A DNA stretch of 46,499 nt, taken from positions 1-46,499 of the IMG/VR virus record IMGVR_UViG_3300029812_000030. One strand, written 5' to 3'. Both the position numbers and the translations under genes were made by a program. Source of the DNA: a virus. Positions 6,405-15,197 of this stretch are shown here, one piece after another (the first letter of the stretch is position 1; each line of letters opens with the position of its first letter). Below the pieces are notes generated by a model. The model ran no database searches, had not been told where the DNA came from, and saw only the letters and a program-made list of their open reading frames with translations.

Positions 6405-6650
6405 GTGGACAAATCAGTTTATAACAAACAGTGTATTTCCCGAAGTGATCCCCCTTATATTGCATCAAGGGAAATAGTTTATGTATGTCCAAAGTGCTAT
6501 GCGGTGAAGACATTTCCAGTATTAAGCACGAATGCCCCTCACCCAGACGATTATTTGTGCGATTGTGAAATGCCTGATCGTAAAACCCAGATGGAATACA
6601 AGGAAGTTCGCTGCCCACCCGGGTTTTATTGTCCGGAGGAAGAACAGTGA
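6405..6650 (+). CDS. Small cysteine-rich (zinc ribbon-like) protein
   Basis: 81 residues from a GTG start that has GGAGG seven bases upstream. CPKC near residue 29, CDC near 53, and two later Cys suggest a zinc-binding knuckle. An upstream in-frame TTG at 6342 overlaps the previous gene and lacks a ribosome site. An extended -10-like TGCTATACT lies just upstream (6367-6375), so a weak internal promoter is possible. Confidence 0.6.
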   Translation: MDKSVYNKQCISRSDPPYIASREIVYVCPKCYAVKTFPVLSTNAPHPDDYLCDCEMPDRKTQMEYKEVRCPPGFYCPEEEQ

Positions 6651-6946
6651 TGGACTTACAAGGCTTTAGTGATCAAATATTTGCTATGCACGCAAACGCG
6701 GATATTGATGTTTTTGTCTCAAACTGTAAGGGACAACGTGTCACTGTGAGGTTAAACCCAGCACTATCCGCGCAAATAACAAAACCCAAGATTTATGAGC
6801 TTTATTGCGATAGACAAGATGATGTCGGCCAATGTATGAAAGAAATAGTTGCAGCAATAAGAGCTGATTCTTGTAAAATACATCAAGTAGAGGAAATTAA
6901 TGGTGTTTTACATGGTTGTACAGTTTGCGGGGAACCAATCGCGTGA
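6650..6946 (+). CDS. Small hypothetical protein with C-terminal CxxC
   Basis: 98 residues; ATG 6650 overlaps the stop of the previous gene (TGATG) and GGAGGAAG lies upstream. It ends with CTVCGEPIA, a Cys-x-x-Cys motif, and has four other Cys. Function unknown. Last gene of the early operon before the packaging genes. Confidence 0.6.
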   Translation: MDLQGFSDQIFAMHANADIDVFVSNCKGQRVTVRLNPALSAQITKPKIYELYCDRQDDVGQCMKEIVAAIRADSCKIHQVEEINGVLHGCTVCGEPIA

Positions 6947-6995
6947 TCATCGTGCATAATGCAACACAATCAAATAATTAGGACTCGACACAGGT

Positions 6996-7319
6996 ATGGC
7001 TGAAAGTGGCGCTCAACCAGGCAACACAAACGCTACCAAGAACAAACCTTGGCAGAAAGCTCTTGAACGCGCATTAACTGGTACCAAGAATGCTGAAAAG
7101 CTCGCTGCGTTAGCCAAGAAAGTTATCGAGAAGGCCGAGGCAGGCGATATGCAGGCCATTAAGGAGATAGGTGATAGACTGGATGGGAAGGCCGTACAAG
7201 GCGTAGAGGGAACAATTGAACACGACCACACCGGACAGGTGGATGTAAACCACAAGGGTGGACTGGAATTCGATGAGATCCAGAAACAACGACAGAAATT
7301 GAGGGTAGTCAATGACTAA
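6996..7319 (+). CDS. Probable terminase small subunit-type protein
   Basis: 107 residues with the pattern PGNTNATKNKPWQKALERAL, then AEAGDMQAIKEIGDRLDGKAVQ, typical of a family found just upstream of large terminase genes in many phages. The basic N-terminus could bind DNA and the middle helices could oligomerise. Role as packaging recogniser is inferred from family and from its place 620 bases before TerL. Confidence 0.6.
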   Translation: MAESGAQPGNTNATKNKPWQKALERALTGTKNAEKLAALAKKVIEKAEAGDMQAIKEIGDRLDGKAVQGVEGTIEHDHTGQVDVNHKGGLEFDEIQKQRQKLRVVND

Positions 7320-7560
7320 GTTCTACATCCACAAAGCCCCGCGGGGTGACAAGGGGTATTCCATGAGACCACCCCAGTCCCGTGCAGAGGATACGATATA
7401 CTGGGTCTTCATTGGCCAGCCTATCCGTAACAACTACAGGGTCCCGGTCTATACGAATACCCTATGGATATTTGACCTGTGGTTCCTGGAACAGGCCATA
7501 CAGCGAGCAATCTACTATGTATCATGCACACGAAAGGTCCTGGTATCCGCGCTTCGGTAA
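7312..7560 (+). CDS. Small hypothetical protein
   Basis: 82 residues; its ATG overlaps the end of the previous gene (ATGACTAA), suggesting coupled translation. Aromatic and basic with no known motif. Its end overlaps the next small ORF in another frame. Confidence 0.45.
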   Translation: MTKFYIHKAPRGDKGYSMRPPQSRAEDTIYWVFIGQPIRNNYRVPVYTNTLWIFDLWFLEQAIQRAIYYVSCTRKVLVSALR

Positions 7561-7696
7561 GGTCGGCAGGAAGGTCGGTAACTTCCTCAAATGGCCCTTT
7601 ATCATTATCTGGCGTATTGTATGCTTCACTTTCATTGTATCCCTGTTCATTTATCGTATAGTCAGGGGTAAGCAACGGTTTATTTGGGATGGTTGA
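7517..7696 (+). CDS. Small single-span membrane protein
   Basis: 59 residues from ATG 7517. A basic N-terminal region (RFGKVGRKVG) is followed by one long hydrophobic span (FIIIWRIVCFTFIVSLFIY) and a short basic tail, so it should sit in the inner membrane. The ribosome site is weak and the start overlaps the previous ORF by 44 bases. Possible holin or accessory; far from the lysis genes, so role unknown. Confidence 0.45.
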   Translation: MYHAHERSWYPRFGKVGRKVGNFLKWPFIIIWRIVCFTFIVSLFIYRIVRGKQRFIWDG

Positions 7697-7698
7697 GT

Positions 7699-7890
7699 AT
7701 GTTCTTTGGAAACTCTGTCTATTTACTGCCAGGGATACTCTCCCAGCAGCGGGACTATGCTAACCGTGGCAATACCAAACCGAGTGGACCACTCCCCACT
7801 CGGAGGGTCAGCAAAACAGCCGAGGTAAAACGAGGCTTTACTAACTGGTCAGGCGGTGACAGCCGGGAGAGACCGGCACATAAAGATTAA
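7699..7890 (+). CDS. Doubtful small ORF over a structured region
   Basis: 63 residues from ATG 7699, close after the stop of the previous ORF. Composition is unremarkable (many Arg, Ser, Gly) and no motif is visible. The DNA beneath it is packed with hairpins, so the open frame may be incidental to an RNA or packaging-site function. Confidence 0.3.
   Translation: MFFGNSVYLLPGILSQQRDYANRGNTKPSGPLPTRRVSKTAEVKRGFTNWSGGDSRERPAHKD
7726..7877. other. Cluster of hairpins before the large terminase gene
   Basis: Four inverted repeats stand in a row. They are CTGC/GGGA with TCCC/GCAG (7726-7749, with bulges), a perfect 8-bp CCGAGTGG/CCACTCGG (7780-7803), GTAAA/TTTAC (7825-7841) and GCCGG/CCGGC (7862-7877). 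A terminator hairpin follows at 7903. The block lies between the probable small and large terminase genes, so a packaging (pac-like) site, a structured leader or RNA-processing site are possible. Confidence 0.45.
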
Positions 7891-7902
7891 TCACCAACCT
7901 TC

Positions 7903-7932
7903 GCCCGGCATCCCTCGCTGGGCAATCTTTTT
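7903..7932 (+). terminator. Intrinsic terminator before TerL
   Basis: GCCCGGC (7903-7909) pairs with GCTGGGC (7917-7923), with one G-U pair, and is followed within five bases by T5 (7928-7932). It would end transcription from the early operon just before the late genes, or attenuate it. No obvious sigma70 promoter is visible between it and TerL at 7941. Confidence 0.65.
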
Positions 7933-7940
7933 GAGGGTAT

Positions 7941-9596
7941 ATGCCAAGTACAGCCGTAAATCCTAACCAGGCCTTTCTCGAGCAAGCCATCACCTGGCTA
8001 CACGAAGAGGCCACGATGGATGAGGCTTTAGACTTCTACTCGGTTACCCTGGATGACCCCAAATGTGACGACTGGACCGTTGCGGAACTGGGGCGAAAAG
8101 ACCGGTTCTTCCTCTTAACCCACCTACTCCATGGGTTCTACGCAATAGATGACTGGCTATACGCCCGAGTGAGAGAGGTTGAGGCGAATCCTGATGGATA
8201 CCTGGACTTATGGGCCCGGGAGCACTTCAAGTCCACCATCATCACCTATGCGGGCTCGATACAGGAGATATTGAATGACCCCGAGATTACCATTGGTATA
8301 TTTTCTCACACACGCCCCATTGCCAAGGCCTTTCTTGCCCAGATCAAGCGAGAGTTTGAGGCCAACGAGACCCTTAAACGCTACTACCCGGATATCCTTT
8401 ACCAATATCCGCGCAAGGACTCTCCCATGTGGAGCCTGGATTCCGGTATTGTGGTCAAACGGAAGGGCAATCCCCGCGAGGCCACGGTTGAGGCGCATGG
8501 ATTAGTCGATGGACAGCCTACTTCCCGTCACTTCGGGCTTCTCGTCTACGATGATGTGGTTACGATTGCTTCGGTTACAACAGCGGACCAAATCCAAAAG
8601 ACCACGGATGCCTGGGATATCTCATCTAACCTTGGTTCAAAGCAGGACACAGGAGGTGTCAGACGGTGGATGATTGGCACCCGTTACAATTATGCGGACT
8701 CTTACTATGAGATATTAGAACGTAGTGCCGCCAAGCCCCGTATCTACCCCGCTACGGATGACGGGACTATCCATGGGAAACCGGTCTTTTTAAGCCAGGA
8801 CGCCTGGGAAGAGAAGCTACGCACCTCAAGTCTGTACAATATCGCCTGTCAGCAGCTCCAGAACCCCAATGCCGGGGGCCAGGCTGAGTTCAAGCCCGAA
8901 TATGTGCGCCGCTACGAGGTCAGACCCCATACCCTCAACGTTTATATCATGTGTGACTATGCCGGTTCACGGAAGTCCACAGGCTCCAGCAGGACCGCAT
9001 TCTCAGTCATCGGGGTGGATCATGCCCTGAATAAGTACTTCCTGGATGGGGCATGCCACAAGATGGGCCTGACCGAGCGATGGGTGATGCTCAACGGCCT
9101 ACGCAAGAAGTGGAAGCGCGCGCCTGGGGTCCAGCATGTCCGGGTCGGGTATGAGCGTTTTGGTGCCCAGTCTGATATCGAGTATTTCGAGGAAAAGATG
9201 AAAGAGCCGGCTAATGAGGCTTTTGAAATCCTGGAACTCAACTGGCCACGGGACGGGGATGTATCCAAAGACAACCGGATCCGACGATTAGAGCCTGATT
9301 TCCGCAACTGGTCATTCTATCTCCCGTATGACAAAGATGACCCGACCAGGCTGCAGCGTGAGGCCATGGAGTCAGGCTTCAAGGAGTTAATTGCCAAGCC
9401 CATCATGCGCCGGGATGAAGAGGGACAGATTTACAACGTGATTGACTACTTTATCAAGGTGGAGTTCCTGTTCTTCCCCAATACCACGGCCAAGGATTTG
9501 CTTGACGCGACAAGTCGGATTTATGATATGGAGTACTCAGCACCTGTTATAATCAATGAGAACGACCTGATGCCTGAACCTGAAGGGGATTACTGA
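7941..9596 (+). CDS. terL: Terminase large subunit
   Basis: 551 residues, normal for the family. The ATPase part has a deviant Walker A-type segment WAREHFKST (about 90-98) and Walker B LLVYDDVV (about 199-206). The C-terminal RNase H-like nuclease begins at MCDYAGS (about 337), whose Asp is the first metal ligand, and ends with conserved acidic residues. It powers DNA translocation into the prohead and cuts the concatemer. GAGGG lies before the ATG. It begins the late operon; the TGA overlaps the ATG of the next gene. Confidence 0.93.
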   Translation: MPSTAVNPNQAFLEQAITWLHEEATMDEALDFYSVTLDDPKCDDWTVAELGRKDRFFLLTHLLHGFYAIDDWLYARVREVEANPDGYLDLWAREHFKSTIITYAGSIQEILNDPEITIGIFSHTRPIAKAFLAQIKREFEANETLKRYYPDILYQYPRKDSPMWSLDSGIVVKRKGNPREATVEAHGLVDGQPTSRHFGLLVYDDVVTIASVTTADQIQKTTDAWDISSNLGSKQDTGGVRRWMIGTRYNYADSYYEILERSAAKPRIYPATDDGTIHGKPVFLSQDAWEEKLRTSSLYNIACQQLQNPNAGGQAEFKPEYVRRYEVRPHTLNVYIMCDYAGSRKSTGSSRTAFSVIGVDHALNKYFLDGACHKMGLTERWVMLNGLRKKWKRAPGVQHVRVGYERFGAQSDIEYFEEKMKEPANEAFEILELNWPRDGDVSKDNRIRRLEPDFRNWSFYLPYDKDDPTRLQREAMESGFKELIAKPIMRRDEEGQIYNVIDYFIKVEFLFFPNTTAKDLLDATSRIYDMEYSAPVIINENDLMPEPEGDY

Positions 9597-9802
9597 TGGG
9601 GTATGAGAACATTTATCACATGGAGTCTACAAACTGGTTTTTAATGACCGAAGATGAATTGAAAAGATGCGGGAGTACCACTTTACCCATAGATCAATCA
9701 AAAGAAGGCAGAATCTTTATACACCCAGAACACGGTAAATTAGTTTATCTTGGCAAATCAGGCATGGGAGAACACCTGCACATGCTGGAAATTTCAGAGT
9801 AG
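9596..9802 (+). CDS. Small hypothetical protein
   Basis: 68 residues starting in the stop codon of terL (TGATG). No motif recognised. The 10-mer TTACTGATGG occurs at its start (9590-9599) and at the start of the next gene (9807-9816), consistent with a one-gene insertion between terL and the small genes that normally precede the portal. Confidence 0.55.
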   Translation: MGYENIYHMESTNWFLMTEDELKRCGSTTLPIDQSKEGRIFIHPEHGKLVYLGKSGMGEHLHMLEISE

Positions 9803-9812
9803 GAGTTTACTG

Positions 9813-9986
9813 ATGGCAAATAAGATACCGACCGAACCCCCCACTTTCCGGGAATATACGATTGGCGGTCTTGTGGCGAAGCTGGAAGGCAAAGAACAGC
9901 GCAAACCCCAGGTGTGCTATGAATTTAGCGGTGGTGCCAAGAAATATGACACCGACCAGACCAGTAGCGGGATTTATGAAAAGTGA
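9813..9986 (+). CDS. Small hypothetical protein
   Basis: 57 residues starting MANKIPTEPPTFREYT, with GTAGGAG upstream of ATG 9813. It overlaps the next gene by 11 bases. No motif recognised. Confidence 0.55.
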   Translation: MANKIPTEPPTFREYTIGGLVAKLEGKEQRKPQVCYEFSGGAKKYDTDQTSSGIYEK

Positions 9987-10140
9987 GACCGACGGGACCT
10001 ACACTCATCATCCGGACTATGACCAATTGCCCGAATGTATAAAATGTATGTACACGCCCAAGGAATACGCCTGGTTGCCAGCGCAGGAAAAGCGCAATAT
10101 CATTGAGGATAATACCTTACCCGAGGTTTTTGATGACTAA
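9976..10140 (+). CDS. Conserved short protein preceding portal
   Basis: 54 residues. PECIKCMYTPKEYAWLPAQEK is a pattern I associate with short conserved phage proteins near the terminase and portal genes; the CxxC pair could bind a metal. The start is inside the previous gene, and its stop overlaps the next ATG. Role unknown. Confidence 0.6.
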   Translation: MKSETDGTYTHHPDYDQLPECIKCMYTPKEYAWLPAQEKRNIIEDNTLPEVFDD

Positions 10141-10501
10141 GCAACCCGAATTCCTGATTGAACCCCATGACCCTGGTGACCTGGCCGATATGCAGATGGC
10201 CATGGAAATCACTAATGTCTTGCAGAAGCATTACCCCGGCTACCCATGGGCGGTAAACGTCAACAGCGGGGAAACAGCAGGTGTCGTCAACATATTCAAC
10301 TGGGCTATTTCCAGTCGTTACGGGTATGTTCTACACTTAACCACAGTACAGAACGATCCTACCTTAAAGTGTGTTGTCCTGGCAGGCGGTGAAATTCTGG
10401 AACGCGGCAAATTGTTACGCGGTGAAGCTCAAGGTGAGTTTGCGGAGCAGATTGACGGGGCACCAGATAAACACCAGCCTACCAGGGGAACCATTCAGTG
10501 A
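10133..10501 (+). CDS. Conserved protein preceding portal
   Basis: 122 residues from ATG 10133, which overlaps the previous stop (ATGACTAA). The pattern VNIFNWAISSRYGYVLHL and VVLAGGEILERGKLLRG looks like a conserved small protein found between terminase and portal genes of podophages with this type of head. Function unknown; a role in packaging or assembly is inferred from position. Confidence 0.65.
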   Translation: MTKQPEFLIEPHDPGDLADMQMAMEITNVLQKHYPGYPWAVNVNSGETAGVVNIFNWAISSRYGYVLHLTTVQNDPTLKCVVLAGGEILERGKLLRGEAQGEFAEQIDGAPDKHQPTRGTIQ

Positions 10502-12732
10502 GTGACCAGAATTCCGACGAAAAGACACTCGATCCATGGGTAAAACGCGCCAACCAGGCGTTTGAAGCCTCAACCACCTACGTCGATAATAACTACCGCA
10601 AGCGATGGCAAGCGAACATCCGCATGCACCAGTCACTTCACCCTGCAGGCTCCAAGTACCTTTCCGAATCCTACCAGTACAAGTCCCGACTCTTCCGTCC
10701 CAAGACCCGGGCCATGACCCGTCAGAATGAAGCAGCAGCAGCCGCTGCCTTTTTCTCGAATGTGGATGCCGTATCCATCGAGCCATTTGAGAAGAAAAGC
10801 GACGTGCAGAAGGCCAGTGCGGAGCTCAGGGATGGCCTGTTAAACCATCGGCTCCAATTCACCATCCCCTGGTTCCTCAACTGTGTCGGGGGCATGCAGG
10901 ATGCCCAGGTCCAGGGGGTAGTGGCTTCCAAGCAGTATTGGAAGATTAAGAAGCATACCGAAACGGTGACCGATGAAAACGGGGAAGAGCGGGAAATCAC
11001 CGTAGTTGATGAGGATAAGCCGTGCATGGACCTCAAACCCATCGAATACGTGCGCATCAGTCCTTCAGCCAATTGGGTAGACCCGATTAACTCCAGCCCC
11101 TACGTGATTTTGATGGAGCCCATGTATATCGGGGATGTGAAGGCCAAGATTGAGGCCGGGGAATGGGAACCGGTTGAGGATAAAGACTGGGCCGGCGCCG
11201 TGTTTAACGATTATGACGCTACCCGCAACGCCCGGGAGAATGAGCGAACCGACAGCCAAGAGACCCAGCACACCGGAGAATTGACTGATTTTGACATGGT
11301 GATGGTGCATGAGAACTTTATCCGGTACCGCGGGAAGGAAATCCACTATTACACCCTGGGGACTGTTGCACGTCTGAGCAAGCCCGTACCGTTGCGTGAG
11401 GCCTATTGGCACAACATGCGACCCATCGCCTTGGGATCGTCCATCATCGAGACCCACAACAACATGCCACCGGGTACCGTGGAACTCGGCGCTAACTTAC
11501 AACGGGAAATCAATGAAATCGTCAATACCCGCCAGGATAATGTCAAGTTGGTCCTGAATAAGCGGTATATCGTTAAACGGGGTCAACAGGTGGATCTACG
11601 GAGCCTAGTCCGTAATGCGGCCGGATCCATCACATTAGCCAATAACCCGGAATCCGACGTTAATCCCATTGAGTTTCAGGATGTCACCGCCTCAGCCTAT
11701 GCCGAACAGGATAGGTTAAATGTGGATTATGACGAACTCACTGGTAATTTCTCCAGTTCGAGCGTCCAAAGTAACCGCAAACTCAATGAAACCGTGGGCG
11801 GAATGCAGATGCTCCGCTCTGAATCAGGGGGAATGACTCAATACCTGATCTCGGTATTTTCTGAAACCTGGGTGGAAAAGGTACTGCGCCAATTGGACGC
11901 CCTGGAACAGCATTACGAAACCGACCTGAATCTCCTAATGATGATCGCCAATGAGCGCGATATCTTCCAGCGCTTCAATATCCCCAGCCTGACCCCGACC
12001 CTGTTAAGGCACCCGGCCAAGGTCATTGTCAATGTGGTGAACTCCGCTACCGACCCGATCCTCAAGCTGGAGCAGTTCTTACAGGCGGTACAACGCTATA
12101 CGGAGATTGTGGCCAGTGCTCCACCGAATATGGACCTGACTGAGGTCAGAAAGGAAATCTTCGGCAAACTGGGTTACAAAGACGGAAATCGCTTCTTCGT
12201 GGAAGAGGACGGCAACCAGGCCGCGGTGATTAACGAAATGCAGCAGACCATTCAACAGTTAAGCCAGGCCATTGAAGACCAGGCAGCTAAGGCTGAGGCC
12301 GAGCAACAAGGCAAGATGATGATTGCCAACCTGCAGGAGACCAGTAAACGCAGTATCGAGGAAATGAAACAGACCGCCGAAGACCGCCGGCATGAGCAGG
12401 AACTCCGATTCAGGATGCGCGAGAGTGAGGAAAAGCACGCTGCCGAATTGCAAAAAGCACGATTGGACGGCATTACCGAGTTGACCAGCAAGAAGATGGA
12501 AACCACGTCAGCTGAGAAGCAGACCAAGGACACCGCTGATGCCACGGTCAAGGCCGGGCAAGAGTCCGAGAAGTCTGAATCCAAAGAGACAGAAGGGGCA
12601 AGCGTGATTAACCTCATGATTGATAACACCAGCGGCAAAGTGGTCAAAAATATTGATTTGAAGAAAACCAAGGACGGCTATCAGGCCAAAGTGCTTGAAG
12701 AGCCGATTGAAGAAACAGTAAGCAAAAAATAG
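10498..12732 (+). CDS. Portal protein
   Basis: 744 residues from a GTG that overlaps the previous stop. The N-terminus (DPWVKRANQAFEAS... RLFRPKTRAMTRQNEAAAAAAFF) and the large mixed core fit big podovirus portals. The C-terminal 170 residues are a long charged helix (many E, K, Q) like the crown or barrel region. It forms the dodecameric ring through which DNA enters and leaves. Identification rests on size, the motif near residues 55-75 and position between TerL and the scaffold and capsid genes. Confidence 0.85.
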   Translation: MSDQNSDEKTLDPWVKRANQAFEASTTYVDNNYRKRWQANIRMHQSLHPAGSKYLSESYQYKSRLFRPKTRAMTRQNEAAAAAAFFSNVDAVSIEPFEKKSDVQKASAELRDGLLNHRLQFTIPWFLNCVGGMQDAQVQGVVASKQYWKIKKHTETVTDENGEEREITVVDEDKPCMDLKPIEYVRISPSANWVDPINSSPYVILMEPMYIGDVKAKIEAGEWEPVEDKDWAGAVFNDYDATRNARENERTDSQETQHTGELTDFDMVMVHENFIRYRGKEIHYYTLGTVARLSKPVPLREAYWHNMRPIALGSSIIETHNNMPPGTVELGANLQREINEIVNTRQDNVKLVLNKRYIVKRGQQVDLRSLVRNAAGSITLANNPESDVNPIEFQDVTASAYAEQDRLNVDYDELTGNFSSSSVQSNRKLNETVGGMQMLRSESGGMTQYLISVFSETWVEKVLRQLDALEQHYETDLNLLMMIANERDIFQRFNIPSLTPTLLRHPAKVIVNVVNSATDPILKLEQFLQAVQRYTEIVASAPPNMDLTEVRKEIFGKLGYKDGNRFFVEEDGNQAAVINEMQQTIQQLSQAIEDQAAKAEAEQQGKMMIANLQETSKRSIEEMKQTAEDRRHEQELRFRMRESEEKHAAELQKARLDGITELTSKKMETTSAEKQTKDTADATVKAGQESEKSESKETEGASVINLMIDNTSGKVVKNIDLKKTKDGYQAKVLEEPIEETVSKK

Positions 12733-12741
12733 GACAGGACC

Positions 12742-15183
12742 ATGGCATTAGTAACCAGCAGAACGTCTTTATCACAGGGGGCAGAAACGACCGAATCTGT
12801 TGCGTTTACGTCCTCAGCCGGGGCGAACACGGTATTAACCGGCACCGGACTTCCCGTGGTCGCAGCGACGGACTTCTTTGAGATCCGACTGAGCCCCATC
12901 ACCGGGAATAACGGGCTTTACATCGCCACCGGCTCACCGAGCACATCAAATGTGCCATGTACAAAAGTCTTTGGGTCTGACCCCACGGATGACACTTCGG
13001 AGAGTGTGACCTGGATGGGAGACACCACGACCTATAAGTCAGTCTTCTTCGACACCACGAACAATGGCTCTCCCGCCATAATGGAGAAAGGCAACGTTTC
13101 CTCGGATGGGGTGACGGGTCAGGCGATCTACTCTTTTGCTATGCAGGAATGGAAAGACGATAGCTTCCTGATCGCCAATTCTCCTTTCCCCATGCTCTCG
13201 ATTGACGCTGACGCGGGTAAATTTATTATCGGTCAGGACATTTCCGGGAATAACAACGGGGCTAACTGGCTAGACAGTGTGACCCATTCCATCCGCACAC
13301 GTAAGCTCTTGAGAAGTATGGGGTGGTCGGAAGTTGACGCGACAGGCGTGATTCAATCCAGCTCCGTTGGCTTTGGTACGTTGGGATCGTTTGAAGACTC
13401 CGCCAATGACACGGCCTATTACCAGTTTGGTGACGATACGACTGTAGATGATACGGTGGATTTCGACTTCGCCGGACCCGTGAATGAGGCGGTTGAATAC
13501 TTTGTATTGATTGGTGATCTATCCGGCGACACTCCTGCATTTCCTTCCACTACCACGATTACTCGTGCAAGCGGGTCCTTCGTTACGGACGGATTTAAGG
13601 TTGGCGGTCAGATCGACATTACCAGCTCCACCTCCAACGATGGCACGTATGAGTTGTCTGTCGTGTCTGCCACGTCCATGACCATTACCACGACCTGGAC
13701 AGCGGAAGCCTGGAGCACCACCGAGATCGCAGTTAATAACGATAACGCCGTCACTCTGCGCCTTCGTGTCCGTGACTCCGACCCCAAGGGCAAGACCTTC
13801 TCTCAGGCTAATTTAGCGTCTGGTAACTATACGGCGCTCCGTCCTGGATTTATGACTTTCCCGTTAGCGAATGGTGCCGATCAGAAGATTGACGTGACCG
13901 ATGTCGGAATTGATTCGGACTCCAATGGTATCCCTGATGTTTCGCCTTATTCGGGTATGAGCATCGAATACTTTGCTATCGCCCAAGAAAGAACAGATTT
14001 AGTGGGTGGTGCGGCAGACTTTGGCATTATTGTCACCGGCAATGACGGCACCGCTCAGGAAGTATTCGAGTTTCTTCAGTGGTCACTCCGATCCACGGGT
14101 GGATTTGGTTCTGGTGATATTGATTCCGGTGCCGAGGTGGCAATTGGTCGCGCAATGGATGGTTTGGCAGAATTTATCGGTGATACTGGGCATTTCGGTG
14201 TTACGGGTGGAGGGCTTAATTTCCCGACTAACCCTGATGGCGGTGGTTCAGGCGTTTATGTTGATGGTCTAAATGCGTTATCTAAGAATAGTGTTGTATT
14301 TTACGATAATACAAATGCGCCATTACAGTTCCCTGAAACCATTGCTGTCACGCTGGACTTCAACCAGATTGCGATTGACGACACCACCACGGAATACGAT
14401 CTGTTCTACGACCGAACGATCCGAACGACTGTTGCCGATTTGGTACTCACTCAAACTACAGATGTGATTACTTCCGCGACCACGGCGCTTCCCCAAAACT
14501 CAGAGCTTGTGGTGGGGAGTTACGTCCGATTGGCTGGAATGACCGAAGCCACGATGGACGGCGTATATCAGATCCTTGTAATTAACACCCCAGGCGCGAG
14601 TTGGGATGTGGTCAGATATGATGGCACCACCATCGTTACCTCGTCTACTGCCTCAGTCACGGTAGATCAGAACTGTATTGATACCCCCGACGCTATCCTG
14701 GTTCATACCAACGTCAGAACGGCGGAAGTCAGCGAACCCCTGAACCCAGGGACAGCCGTCTTGACCTTCACTGCTCCTGATACGATCACAGATTCAGCCA
14801 ATACCTTGGGCGTTTTCAGTTCCGGGATGTTTATCGAGGTCGAAAACTCCACCGCGAACGACGGGATTTATGAAGTGGATACCGCCGCTGCTGGGACGCT
14901 CACGCTAATTGAGCAAACTATCACCACTGAAGCAGTCGGTGTGGATGTTGACGTAGCGATTACCGAAGCTGTCTCGGGCTTGGCCGCGTCCGATGTGGTC
15001 TTCAGTTATGACTTTGACAACAACGAGCAGGGTGGGCGAAGTGTCTCCACCACGACGTATGTCAAAGCCAAGGCGATCGGTTCCACCGGAGCACAGTATT
15101 ATCAATCGAGTGTGGCGGATATTGAATCGGGTACACCTGAAACCATCCCGGTATCACCGGCTACGGAACGTAACTACGCATAA
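12742..15183 (+). CDS. Large beta-rich virion structural protein
   Basis: 813 residues rich in Thr, Ser, Asp and Gly with almost no Lys-rich stretches, typical of beta-sandwich surface proteins. Three related modules of about 55-65 residues are visible at about 270-325, 567-640 and 671-735. Each runs I(T)..S..F..G..I.(V/I)..S..NDGTYE(L/V), and the last ends TITTEAVGVDVDVAI. A like module is in the protein at 16035. Probably a head- or neck-attached decoration or appendage protein. CATGGCATTAG at the start recurs at the start of the next gene. Confidence 0.7.
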   Translation: MALVTSRTSLSQGAETTESVAFTSSAGANTVLTGTGLPVVAATDFFEIRLSPITGNNGLYIATGSPSTSNVPCTKVFGSDPTDDTSESVTWMGDTTTYKSVFFDTTNNGSPAIMEKGNVSSDGVTGQAIYSFAMQEWKDDSFLIANSPFPMLSIDADAGKFIIGQDISGNNNGANWLDSVTHSIRTRKLLRSMGWSEVDATGVIQSSSVGFGTLGSFEDSANDTAYYQFGDDTTVDDTVDFDFAGPVNEAVEYFVLIGDLSGDTPAFPSTTTITRASGSFVTDGFKVGGQIDITSSTSNDGTYELSVVSATSMTITTTWTAEAWSTTEIAVNNDNAVTLRLRVRDSDPKGKTFSQANLASGNYTALRPGFMTFPLANGADQKIDVTDVGIDSDSNGIPDVSPYSGMSIEYFAIAQERTDLVGGAADFGIIVTGNDGTAQEVFEFLQWSLRSTGGFGSGDIDSGAEVAIGRAMDGLAEFIGDTGHFGVTGGGLNFPTNPDGGGSGVYVDGLNALSKNSVVFYDNTNAPLQFPETIAVTLDFNQIAIDDTTTEYDLFYDRTIRTTVADLVLTQTTDVITSATTALPQNSELVVGSYVRLAGMTEATMDGVYQILVINTPGASWDVVRYDGTTIVTSSTASVTVDQNCIDTPDAILVHTNVRTAEVSEPLNPGTAVLTFTAPDTITDSANTLGVFSSGMFIEVENSTANDGIYEVDTAAAGTLTLIEQTITTEAVGVDVDVAITEAVSGLAASDVVFSYDFDNNEQGGRSVSTTTYVKAKAIGSTGAQYYQSSVADIESGTPETIPVSPATERNYA

Positions 15184-15197
15184 CAAGGAAGTGAAGC

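Noticed and set aside
7421-7675. Minus-strand ORF of 84 residues between the TerS-type gene and TerL
   Set aside because: No ribosome site, and it opposes two coupled small plus-strand genes; probably a shadow.
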